DNA of 64,000 nucleotides, taken from NCBI GenBank assembly GCA_964609625.1, contig CAZSRS010000002.1, positions 124,001-188,000 on the forward strand, written 5' to 3'. Positions within the stretch are counted from its first letter, which is position 1. The number at the start of each line of letters is the position of its first letter. This stretch comes from G963674665 sp964609625. Its GTDB lineage: Bacteria > Desulfobacterota > Desulfovibrionia > Desulfovibrionales > Desulfovibrionaceae. Under the pieces are notes generated by a model. That model did no database searches and had not been told where the DNA came from. It saw only the letters and a program-made list of their open reading frames with translations. A program made the position numbers and the translations under genes. This document shows, in pieces, positions 52,481-60,054 of this stretch.

Positions 52481-52900
52481 TCATTTCGCTCCCAGGACCA
52501 TGAACGAAGCCGCGGCCTTGGCCACCAGGCATCCCTGCTGATCCTGGACCTCGGCCTCGGTGGTGATGATGGCGCGCCCTTGCTTGAGTACCCAGGCCCT
52601 GGCATCGAGCGTCGCTCCGGCCTGCACCGGCCGCAGATAGCGAACGCTCATCTCCACCGTCGCGGTTCGGCCACCGTTCTCCAGTCTGGGGAGCACCGCG
52701 TGGGCCATGGCCTCGTCCAGAAGCGTCGCCAGAACGCCACCAGCCAAGACCCCGCCTCCCTGCATCAGGTCGGGCCTGGCCACGCAGCACAGCAGGGCAC
52801 CCTCACGATCCGCGGCCAGGAGCCGCAAGCCAAGGGATTCGAACAAGGGATTCACGCCATGCTCCCCCGCAAGCATGGCCTGGAGGTAGTCGCTGGTCAT
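52481..52900 (-). CDS. PaaI/4HBT-type hotdog thioesterase
   Basis: The 139-residue hotdog-fold protein has DLMQGGGVLAGGVLATLLDEAMAHAV near residues 44-70, with the usual N/Q-G and catalytic acidic residue, and the strand VEMSVRYLRPVQAG. It hydrolyses an acyl-CoA or aryl-CoA thioester; the substrate is unknown. It stands alone between the receiver-TPR gene and sodB, both on the same strand. Confidence 0.85.
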   Translation of the reverse strand: MTSDYLQAMLAGEHGVNPLFESLGLRLLAADREGALLCCVARPDLMQGGGVLAGGVLATLLDEAMAHAVLPRLENGGRTATVEMSVRYLRPVQAGATLDARAWVLKQGRAIITTEAEVQDQQGCLVAKAAASFMVLGAK

Positions 52901-52922
52901 GGTATTTCCCGCGCTCTGGGCA

Positions 52923-54029
52923 TCAGAGGTCCATCCTGGTGCGCTCCCGAACGATGCCGGTACCGTCCTTACGCACGCGGGCGGTGCCGCCGTTGGGCCA
53001 GGCGGCGCCCTTTAGCTTCTTGTACAGTTTCTGAGCCTCGAGGAAGTTGCGGTTCATGCGCAGGGCCATGGTCACGTACTTCAATGCGTTGGACCTGTCG
53101 TCCATGAAAAAGTAGGCCTTGGAGATGTTGAAGTAGATGTTCTCGTCGTTTGGGGTGATATCCAGGGCCTGATTGTAGGCCTTGATGGCCCCTTGGTAGT
53201 CTCCGTTCTTGCGCAGTCTGACTCCCAGGGTATTGAAGGGATTCACGGCCGTGTTGTCGAACTTGAGGATGTCCACGAACAGCTCCTTGACCTTTTCCAT
53301 GCGGTCGAACTCGGCGTAGATTTCCGCGGCGCGCTTGAGGTAGAACTGGCACTGGTCGCTGTCACCCTTGCCCTTGTAGGCCTCGGCCAGCCCCTGGTAG
53401 GCCTCGGCAAAGAGATCGTTGATGCGCACCGCTTTCTGGAAGGCCACGATGGCCTTGCCGAACTTCTCACGCACCAGATAGTTGCACCCCAGGTCGTAGT
53501 AGCGCTGCGCCTCGCTCTGCATGGAAACGACCTCTTCGAACTCCTCGATGGCCTCGTCGTACTCCCCCATTACCAGCATGAGCTTCGCGTCCTCGATCTG
53601 GCGCATCTCGATCTCGTTGAAGCGCACCAGTTGCAGGGCGGTGTTGATGTGCCGCTCGAAGGTCTCCTGGGAGTAAGGTCTGAGGATATAGCCGGAGCAG
53701 CCGGCGGCCACGGCGTCGAGCACATCGTTGCGGTCGTTGTGCAGTGTGACCATGACCACGGGAATGTGCTTGAGGGCCGGGTTGTTCTTGATGGACTTCA
53801 GGCACTTGTTCGAGTCGCCGTCATCAAGGGAACTATCCAGGAAAATCAGGTCGCAGGGTGTTTCCTCCAGGTATTGCAACGCCTCCGCGCAGGAGGGGCA
53901 GGACGCGACAAGCTCCAGCTGCAAGCGCTTGGCCGTGGATTTGTCCTTGTCCACGTGGTCCTTGTTGTTGGAGATGGCAAGAACCTTTTTTTGCAGTTCC
54001 GGAATCTGCTTGCGCGCTGGCCTGACCAT
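52923..54029 (-). CDS. Receiver-like domain fused to TPR repeats
   Basis: The 368-residue protein starts at ATG 54029 after GGGGGAG. The N-terminal receiver fold (about 14-135) keeps the phosphorylatable Asp65 in CDLIFLDSSLDD, but the acidic pocket near the N-terminus reads VLAISNNKDH and the Lys of LxKP is replaced by Arg117 in YILRPYS, so normal phosphorylation is doubtful. Residues 145-345 are TPR repeats (EEVVSMQSEAQRYYDLGCNY, AEAYQGLAEAYKGKGDSDQ). The C-terminus is basic. It lies 43 bp after the cNMP/FliG-like gene and is likely a protein-scaffold partner of it. Confidence 0.85.
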   Translation of the reverse strand: MVRPARKQIPELQKKVLAISNNKDHVDKDKSTAKRLQLELVASCPSCAEALQYLEETPCDLIFLDSSLDDGDSNKCLKSIKNNPALKHIPVVMVTLHNDRNDVLDAVAAGCSGYILRPYSQETFERHINTALQLVRFNEIEMRQIEDAKLMLVMGEYDEAIEEFEEVVSMQSEAQRYYDLGCNYLVREKFGKAIVAFQKAVRINDLFAEAYQGLAEAYKGKGDSDQCQFYLKRAAEIYAEFDRMEKVKELFVDILKFDNTAVNPFNTLGVRLRKNGDYQGAIKAYNQALDITPNDENIYFNISKAYFFMDDRSNALKYVTMALRMNRNFLEAQKLYKKLKGAAWPNGGTARVRKDGTGIVRERTRMDL

Positions 54030-54072
54030 GTTTCTCCCCCTGCCCGGCGCACCCTTGAAGGCGCCCCGGGAT

Positions 54073-55272
54073 TCATGTTGCGATATTGTCCAGGATACTG
54101 CCAAGCTCTTCCTCGATGGCCTCGACCTGGAAGAGTTCCACGCGCAGATGTTGTGTTTCCTCGTCCAAGATCCTGGCCATTTTCGTGCTGACGTTGGCCA
54201 TGATTTTGGCCTTGGCCCGGTGCCCTGCGGCCGCGTACAGCACGATGATCTTCTGCTGACCCAACTGGGCAAAGGCCAGTTGCAGGACGGCATTGTCCAC
54301 GTCCACGACTTCGTCCACCACCATCAAGCGCCTGTCCCCGCGCCGTGGTCTGGCGAGGTCGAAGAAGCTGTCCTCCACCCGCTCCAGCCAGGCGTCCACC
54401 ACCTCGCTGGGGAAACAGATCATCCCCTCTGGAAGCTCCTTGCGGCAGATGAGGCGGTAGATGACCCCGGGCTCAGTGCCCGCGCGTTCGGCAAAGTCGT
54501 GGATGTCTATATAGTCCAGGTCCGTGCCGTGGGATGCGCTCCCTTCCCCCTCCATCTCTCGGCGCAGGGCTCTGGCCGCGGTCATGAACTCCAGGATGTC
54601 GGGTATGACGATGATCCTGTCATGGAGATACTCCGAAGCCTTGCTGACCTGTCCAAGCAGATCTTTCCTGTACGTGGCGCCCTTGACGTCCCGCACCTTG
54701 ATCAAGCCGGCGGTGTCGAGCCTGTCGATGACATCGTCGATTTCATACTGCGGCACGAGCAACACGGCCTTGGCAATGCGACAGAACTCGGCGAAACTCA
54801 CCGCATTCTTGAGGGCGGAGCGTTGATCGTCCAGGGGAGCCTTGCCCTGTGCCTGGACGTGCAATTCCAACAGCTGGCAGACACTGAGGAAGAGATCCTT
54901 GTAGGCGCGCTCCTGCACGAGTTCGTGCAAGGCGCGCAGTTGCGCCATGAGATGACGCACGATCCGCTGCACGGGGTTGGGACTTTTCAGCAGCAGGGAC
55001 TGGAACAGGGTGCGGTCAAAAGCGATGAGTTCGGAATGGACCTCGGCCTCGGCGGTGGCGTTGGAAGGATCGCCCGTGATCAGGGCCATTTCGCCGAAGA
55101 TCTGCCCCGGCAGCATGCGGGAGATCACCACCTTGCGGTTGTTGACCACGCGGTAAAGCCGGACAGCCCCCTTCTTGACCATGTAGGCCACTGTGTTCAC
55201 ATGGCCTTCCCTGAAGATGATCTGCCCCTTCTGAAAGGTCTTGTAGGTTTCAGGCGGCGCCACACCGGCCAT
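54073..55272 (-). CDS. cNMP-binding, HTH and FliG-C-like protein
   Basis: The 399-residue protein has a Crp-type cNMP fold (about 8-95, FGEMALITG at 59-67), a helical linker, winged-helix-like segments (150-200), a MerR/excisionase-like HTH (252-298) and a C-terminal helical domain (about 315-397: DNAVLQLAFAQLGQQKIIVL, then KIMANVSTKMARIL). The last part matches the FliG C-terminal torque-ring pattern closely. No flagellar genes are nearby. It probably senses a cyclic nucleotide and contacts other proteins through the FliG-like part. It is followed by the receiver-TPR gene in the same direction. Confidence 0.8.
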   Translation of the reverse strand: MAGVAPPETYKTFQKGQIIFREGHVNTVAYMVKKGAVRLYRVVNNRKVVISRMLPGQIFGEMALITGDPSNATAEAEVHSELIAFDRTLFQSLLLKSPNPVQRIVRHLMAQLRALHELVQERAYKDLFLSVCQLLELHVQAQGKAPLDDQRSALKNAVSFAEFCRIAKAVLLVPQYEIDDVIDRLDTAGLIKVRDVKGATYRKDLLGQVSKASEYLHDRIIVIPDILEFMTAARALRREMEGEGSASHGTDLDYIDIHDFAERAGTEPGVIYRLICRKELPEGMICFPSEVVDAWLERVEDSFFDLARPRRGDRRLMVVDEVVDVDNAVLQLAFAQLGQQKIIVLYAAAGHRAKAKIMANVSTKMARILDEETQHLRVELFQVEAIEEELGSILDNIAT

Positions 55273-55403
55273 GAGCTGTTCCTGTGTCTTTCATGCTTGG
55301 GGAGTGGAAAATCGTCCCGTGTTTCCGGCTTTCCCCTTTTTTAAGTCAAAAACCCATTTCCGGGCAAATGCTTTTTGCCACCATTGTTTGGTGCAGCCTC
55401 GGG

Positions 55404-56963
55404 CTATTTGGCATAGCCCACTGCCCTACGCTCCCGAATCACCGTGACACGAATCTGCCCCGGGTAGGTGAGGTTGTTTTCCACCTTTTCCGAGATGTCC
55501 TTGCAGAGCAGGAAGGTGGAGTCGTCGTCCACTTCGTCGGAATTGACCATGACCCTGATTTCCCTGCCGGCTTGAATGGCATAGGCCTTGGAAACGCCGT
55601 TGAAGCCGAGGGCAATGTTCTCCAGATCCTCGAGGCGCTTGACGTAGTTCTCCAGGAGTTCCTTGCGGGCTCCGGGCCTGGCGCCGGAAAGACTGTCCGC
55701 TGCCTGGACCAGCACAGCGAGCACGGAGGTGGGGGGCTGATCCTCGTGGTGCGCGGCGATGGCGTGGACAATGTCCTTGCCCTCGTTGAATTTCTTGGCG
55801 AGATCCGCGCCGATGATGGCGTGGGGGCCTTCCACCTCGTGGTCCACGGCCTTGCCGATGTCGTGCAGCAGGCCCGCGCGCTTGGCCTTCTTTGCGTCGA
55901 GACCCAGCTCCGCGGCCATGATGCCGCACAGCGAGGCGACCTCTATGGAGTGCTGCAACACGTTTTGGGAAAAGCTGGTACGGTATTGCAACTGCCCCAG
56001 GAGCTTGATGAGTTCGGAATTGATACCGTGGACACCGACATCGAAGGTGGCCTGTTCGCCGATCTCGCGCAACTTGACGTCGAGTTCCTGCTCCACTTTC
56101 TTGACGATGTCCTCGATGCGCGCGGGGTGGATGCGGCCGTCGCTGATGAGCCGCTCCAGGGCCATTTTGGCCACCTGCCTGCGCAGGGGATTGTAGGCCG
56201 AAAGGATCACGGTCTCCGGCGTGTCGTCGATGATCAGATCCACGCCGGTGGCGGCCTCGATGGCGCGGATGTTGCGGCCCTCGCGGCCGATGATGCGGCC
56301 CTTCATGTCCTCGCTGGGCAGGGACACGGCCGTGACGGTCTGTTCGGCCACGAAGTCCCCGGAGTAGCGTTGAATGGCGGTGGCGAGAATCTCCTGGGCC
56401 TTGCGGGTGGCGGCTTCCCGCGCCTCCCCCTCGATCTGTCGGATCATCTTGGCGGATTCGTGCCGCGTCTTGGATTCGATTTCCTCGATGAGCCGCTGCC
56501 TGGCCTCCTCCACCGTCAGTCCGCTGATCTCCTGGAGTCGCCTGTTCTGCTCTTCGATGATATTCTCGAGGTTCTCCTCTTTTTCCAGGAGCTGGCGCTC
56601 CTTGTGGGTCAGGCTCTTCTCCAGGGCCAGGACTTCGGATTCTTTCTGCGTGGCCTTTTCCTGGCGATCCTCGAGGCGTTCTTCCTTTTCCAGGACCTTG
56701 GCCTCGCGCTTTTTCACCTCCCGCTCCCGTTCTTTGTACTCTTTCTCCAGTTCCTTTTTCTGGTTGAAAATTTCGTCGTGGGCCTGGAGTGTCAGTTCCT
56801 TTTTCGAGGCCTGGGCCTCCTTGCGGGCCTCTTCGATGATGCGCCCTGCCAGTCCCTTGGCGTCATGCATCCGCTTTGTGGAAATGTACCGGTAAAGCAG
56901 ATAACCGCAGCCAACACCCAGCAAGAAATCCAATCCTATCCACAGGTAGAACCATCCGTTCAT
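55404..56963 (-). CDS. rny: Ribonuclease Y
   Basis: The 519-residue protein has an N-terminal membrane helix (FYLWIGLDFLLGVGCGYLLY), a long coiled coil (about 30-180), a KH domain with GRIIGREGRNIRAIEAATG near residue 215 and an HD domain with GLLHDIGKAVDHE near 355. It is a membrane-bound endoribonuclease that starts mRNA decay. ATG 56963 follows GGGGAGAGAGACA. Upstream lies the 6S-like RNA and zapA. Confidence 0.96.
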   Translation of the reverse strand: MNGWFYLWIGLDFLLGVGCGYLLYRYISTKRMHDAKGLAGRIIEEARKEAQASKKELTLQAHDEIFNQKKELEKEYKEREREVKKREAKVLEKEERLEDRQEKATQKESEVLALEKSLTHKERQLLEKEENLENIIEEQNRRLQEISGLTVEEARQRLIEEIESKTRHESAKMIRQIEGEAREAATRKAQEILATAIQRYSGDFVAEQTVTAVSLPSEDMKGRIIGREGRNIRAIEAATGVDLIIDDTPETVILSAYNPLRRQVAKMALERLISDGRIHPARIEDIVKKVEQELDVKLREIGEQATFDVGVHGINSELIKLLGQLQYRTSFSQNVLQHSIEVASLCGIMAAELGLDAKKAKRAGLLHDIGKAVDHEVEGPHAIIGADLAKKFNEGKDIVHAIAAHHEDQPPTSVLAVLVQAADSLSGARPGARKELLENYVKRLEDLENIALGFNGVSKAYAIQAGREIRVMVNSDEVDDDSTFLLCKDISEKVENNLTYPGQIRVTVIRERRAVGYAK

Positions 56964-57325
56964 TGTCTCTCTCCCCTGTATTGCAACAGGCCTCCGCCTG
57001 GTAGTTATTGATATACATTGAGCACATCGGCTGTCGCACGAGGACAAAAAGCCGTTGCGCCGTGATTGTCTTGTACAGCATTGTCCGTGCCGTATGGCAA
57101 CTCCACGGACAAGCCTGTGTCACTGTTCGGCACTGTATGTCCGTTCCAGCGATTACACAGTTCAACCCGAGGGGCTGTGGCAGTTATCAGCATGGGAGGG
57201 GCGGCAATAATGCACGGCGTCAACGAAACAACGCCGGTACGCGTGCCGTTGCGTGGAGTGGTCAAGCTAATGCCTGCCCCTGAAGGGCTGGCATGCGGGA
57301 AAAGACACCAAGGGAAAGCCCTATT

Positions 57326-57360
57326 GTATCATCACAGAGAACAGTCATGTTCTCTGATAC
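57326..57360 (-). terminator. Hairpin directly after the 6S-like RNA
   Basis: CAGAGAACA (57335-57343) and TGTTCTCTG (57348-57356) form a perfect 9-bp stem with a 4-base loop, with GTAT/ATAC outside. It starts one base past the proposed RNA 3' end. Without a T-tract it may be a processing hairpin rather than a terminator. Confidence 0.35.
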
Positions 57361-57582
57361 CCTTCGGAAACATCCCCCAGGGCGCCGTGTCATCCCCTTT
57401 TTTGAACCATGCTTTGCATGGCGGGCGCCAATGGTCGGCCGTCAGGCTTCCCGGATCATGTGTCCGGTAACGCACACAGGCCAACTCGATCAACACCCTG
57501 TTCTGTTTTCAATGGCTCAAAAAACAGCGAGATAATCACGTACACCCCAGGGAAGCATTTTGTATCTCCGGGCTTTCCCAAG
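57361..57582 (-). ncRNA. ssrS: 6S-like RNA
   Basis: The minus-strand sequence can fold as one long rod. The closing stem is CUU/AAG and GGAAA/UUUCC (57582-57574 with 57362-57370). A second stem pairs CCCUGGGG with CCCUGGGGG by wobble and bulge (57552-57545 with 57374-57382). A large central bubble follows (57541-57486 and 57433-57391), and an apical stem GUUGGCC/GGCCGAC (57485-57479 with 57434-57440). Rod, bubble and location just after zapA are the hallmarks of 6S RNA, which binds RNA polymerase holoenzyme. Length, about 222, is slightly long. Hand folding only. Confidence 0.6.
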
Positions 57583-57600
57583 TCCGGGTCTCGTCGACGT

Positions 57601-57873
57601 TCAGGCCTCATCTATCTTGGCCAAAAGCCGGGCCAGACTTTCTTCCTGGCCGCGCAGCCTTTGATTGGATTGAAGCAGGTCATCCGCCAGCCCCATGGCC
57701 ACAAACAACAGCAGTTTCTCCTTGCTGATCTGTTTCCCTTCGGGAGACAGCCGCTTATATCGTTCCTCCACAAGTCTTTTCGCGTCTTCAACCCGTTTTT
57801 GGTCTGCCTCGGCCTTGAAGGAAACCTGCAGGCCCATGACTGTCATGTTGTAGCTGGGCATCACGCTATACAT
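57601..57873 (-). CDS. zapA: Cell division protein ZapA
   Basis: The 90-residue protein has the ZapA pattern: PSYNMTVMGLQVSFKAEADQ, then AKRLVEERYKRL, LLLFVAMGLADDLLQ and a C-terminal coiled coil. It binds and bundles FtsZ. Its start overlaps the stop of the upstream small coiled-coil gene (TAATG), so the two are coupled; an internal ATG at 57861 is another possible start. The 6S-like RNA follows at once. Confidence 0.88.
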   Translation of the reverse strand: MYSVMPSYNMTVMGLQVSFKAEADQKRVEDAKRLVEERYKRLSPEGKQISKEKLLLFVAMGLADDLLQSNQRLRGQEESLARLLAKIDEA

Positions 57874-58112
57874 TATTTTGTGGAGTGTTCGTCAATCTTG
57901 GCAAGCAACTTGTCGATTTTCTCCAGCACAGCGGTCTTCGCCGCCTTTTCTCCGGCAAGCTCCTCGCTCAGGCGGAGGTTCTCCTCTTCGAGCGACGCGC
58001 GCCCGCTGACAGCCTCTTCCTTGAGTCTGGCATTCTCCGCCTTCAAGGAATCCAGTTGCTCGAGAATGCCGGTGATGCGTGTTTCCAATGTTTCGATCAA
58101 GTCCATGCTCAT
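57873..58112 (-). CDS. zapB: ZapB-like coiled-coil division protein
   Basis: The 79-residue protein starts MSMDLIETLETRITGILEQL and is one continuous coiled coil (heptads through about residue 75). Size, fold and coupling to zapA fit ZapB, which binds ZapA. The sequence alone of such a coil is weak evidence, so the name rests mostly on the neighbour. It follows glmU by 26 bp. Confidence 0.72.
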   Translation of the reverse strand: MSMDLIETLETRITGILEQLDSLKAENARLKEEAVSGRASLEEENLRLSEELAGEKAAKTAVLEKIDKLLAKIDEHSTK

Positions 58113-58138
58113 CACTATAATACCTCGCAAATCGCAAA

Positions 58139-59518
58139 TCAAGCGTCTCGTTTTCGCGGCTTGATCACCTGATGCGCCCTGGCCACGGCAAGCGCATTGT
58201 CAGGAACGTTTTTGGTGATCACCGATCCCGCTCCCACAAGGGCGTTCTCGCCGATGGAAACCGGCGCCACCAACGCCGTGTTGCTGCCGATGAACGCGCC
58301 TTTGCCGATGACGGTCTGGTGTTTGTGCTTGCCGTCATAGTTGCAGGTTATGGTGCCTGCCCCGATGTTGCTGCCCGCACCCACCAAGGCGTCGCCAAGA
58401 TAGGTGAGGTGGCTGGCCTTGGCGCCCCTGCCAAGTGTGGCCTTTTTCATCTCCACGAAATTGCCTACCCTGGCGTCTTGCTCCAAAACCGCTCCGGGTC
58501 GCAGGCGGGCGTAAGGGCCAACCTGACAGCCCGGCCCTATCTGGGCATCTTGCACGTGACTGAAGGCTTTGACAAGTGCTCCGTGCTGCAGAACCGCGTC
58601 CACAATGACACAATGCGACTCGATCTCGCACTCCGCCTCGATTCTGGAGGTTCCATATATTTCACAAGGACCGGTGAGACAGACTCCGGGAGCGATTTCC
58701 ACCCTCGGGCCGATACGTACGTCATCGGGCTGCCGCACGCAGACATGTCGCCGTTGCCAGGAGGCCACGATGGACGCACGCAGCAGTTCCTCGGCGGCAA
58801 CCAGCTCAACCGGGCTATTGATCCCCAGAAGATGACCGTCGATGCCGGCGTCGAAACCGAACACGGTGAGCCCTGCGTCGACGGCCATGCCCAGGAGGTC
58901 GGTGATGTAGTACTCTCCGCTCTTGTTGCTGTTTCGCAACCGCCCCAGATGGGGGGTCATGGCCTCGATGTCGAGAAAGTAGATACCGGCGTTGATCTCG
59001 CCCGTTTCCGGACCATGCAAGGCCTGATCGTAATCCTTGGCCTCCACGATGGCTGTCATGCGTCCGTTCTTGCGCACCACGCGGCCAAAGTCGGCTGGAT
59101 CGTCAAGGGTCAGGGTGATACAGCCGAGGTCCGCATCGTGCTCCAAGCACCGCCGGATGAACACTTCCGCTGTCTCCGCCGGAAACAGCGGGGTGTCGCC
59201 GTTGACTACCAGTACCTTGCGCATGCCGGCCTGGCGCAGGGCGTTCCAGGCGCACTGCAGGGCATGCCCGGTGCCGTGCTGTTGCTCCTGGAGCACAAAC
59301 CCATGCGGGAGACGCCCTGGGAATGCCGCGCGCACGCGGTCGGCCTCGTGGCCGATCACGGTCCAGATTTGCTCTGCAAAGAGGGGATCCAGGGCCTGGT
59401 AGAGATACCAGAGCAAGGGCTCTTTCAGCAGTTCGAAAAGCACCTTGGGCCGTGAGGAATGCATCCTGGTACCCTTGCCAGCTGCCAGGATCACGGCACC
59501 CACGTATTCAGGGATCAT
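58139..59518 (-). CDS. glmU: Bifunctional GlmU (N-acetyltransferase / uridylyltransferase)
   Basis: The 459-residue enzyme has the N-terminal nucleotidyltransferase (GAVILAAGKGTRMHSSRPKV near residue 6, VVNGDTPLF near 102) and a C-terminal left-handed beta-helix (YGTSRIEAECEIES, LTYLGDALVGAGSNIGAGT, GAFIGSNTALVAPVSIG). It makes UDP-GlcNAc from glucosamine-1-phosphate, the precursor for peptidoglycan, LPS and probably the polysaccharide made in this region. ATG 59518 follows GGAG by 6 bases; a GTG at 59530 is less likely. Confidence 0.95.
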   Translation of the reverse strand: MIPEYVGAVILAAGKGTRMHSSRPKVLFELLKEPLLWYLYQALDPLFAEQIWTVIGHEADRVRAAFPGRLPHGFVLQEQQHGTGHALQCAWNALRQAGMRKVLVVNGDTPLFPAETAEVFIRRCLEHDADLGCITLTLDDPADFGRVVRKNGRMTAIVEAKDYDQALHGPETGEINAGIYFLDIEAMTPHLGRLRNSNKSGEYYITDLLGMAVDAGLTVFGFDAGIDGHLLGINSPVELVAAEELLRASIVASWQRRHVCVRQPDDVRIGPRVEIAPGVCLTGPCEIYGTSRIEAECEIESHCVIVDAVLQHGALVKAFSHVQDAQIGPGCQVGPYARLRPGAVLEQDARVGNFVEMKKATLGRGAKASHLTYLGDALVGAGSNIGAGTITCNYDGKHKHQTVIGKGAFIGSNTALVAPVSIGENALVGAGSVITKNVPDNALAVARAHQVIKPRKRDA

Positions 59519-59547
59519 CACACACTCCACTCGTCATTCCGTGAGGC

Positions 59548-59584
59548 AATGAAAAAAGCAGGCCGAGGCCTGCTTTTTTCATTG
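59548..59584. terminator. Bidirectional terminator between atpC and glmU
   Basis: GCAGGCC and GGCCTGC form a perfect stem with loop GA, flanked by AATGAAAAAA on one side and TTTTTTCATT on the other. The whole 59548-59584 stretch is near-perfectly symmetrical. It ends the ATP synthase operon on the minus strand. Confidence 0.9.
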
Positions 59585-59625
59585 TCAGCTTAGGACTGTC
59601 AGCCCTGGGCAGGGCCATACAGTCA

Positions 59626-60033
59626 TCAAGACTCGCGCTCTTTGGCCCGCATGCGGGAGAGGGCGCGATGCAGGGCAGCCTGTGCCCTGGCGTAGTCGAC
59701 CTTGTCCCGTTGCTGCGCCATACGCTGCTCAGCGCGTTCCTTTGCTTTGCGGGCGCGCTCGATATCGATGTCCTCGGCCTTCTCGGCACTCTCGGCGAGA
59801 ATCGTCACCTTGTTGTTCGAGACGTCGGCAAAGCCGCCCGATACGAACACAAAGTGTGATCTGCCTCCCTTCTTGAAGTAGAGATTGCCGATCTGGAGGG
59901 CGGAGAGAAAGGGAATGTGGTTCGGCAAAACGCCGAATTCGCCTTCATATCCCGGAGCGCCCACATAGTCGACCTCCTCGCTCAAGACAAGCTTGTCGGG
60001 GGTGACTATTTCCAATTTGAGCGACTTTTCCAT
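59626..60033 (-). CDS. atpC: ATP synthase epsilon subunit
   Basis: The 135-residue subunit has LEIVTPDKLVLSEEVDYVGAPGYEGEFGVLPNH at the N-terminus (beta-sandwich) and a helical C-terminal hairpin (AEDIDIERARKAKERAEQRM). It couples the central stalk of F1 and can inhibit ATP hydrolysis through the C-terminal helices. It is the last gene of the operon, 21 bp after atpD, before the terminator. Confidence 0.96.
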   Translation of the reverse strand: MEKSLKLEIVTPDKLVLSEEVDYVGAPGYEGEFGVLPNHIPFLSALQIGNLYFKKGGRSHFVFVSGGFADVSNNKVTILAESAEKAEDIDIERARKAKERAEQRMAQQRDKVDYARAQAALHRALSRMRAKERES

Positions 60034-60054
60034 CAGAATCTCCTCAGCTTGGGA

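Larger units (their letters stand above)
56964..57600 (-). other. Long leader between zapA and rny
   Basis: The 637 bp contain the 6S-like RNA (57361-57582), a hairpin at 57326-57360 and a second inverted repeat TTGTCCGTG/CACGGACAA at 57081-57089/57104-57112. The short open frames here have no recognisable product. The rest, 56964-57080 and 57113-57325, shows no clear feature and may carry the rny promoter. Confidence 0.45.

Noticed and set aside
57005..57265. Minus-strand ORF of 86 codons between zapA and rny
   Set aside because: No family, no ribosome-binding site and a structured non-coding context; more likely leader sequence.
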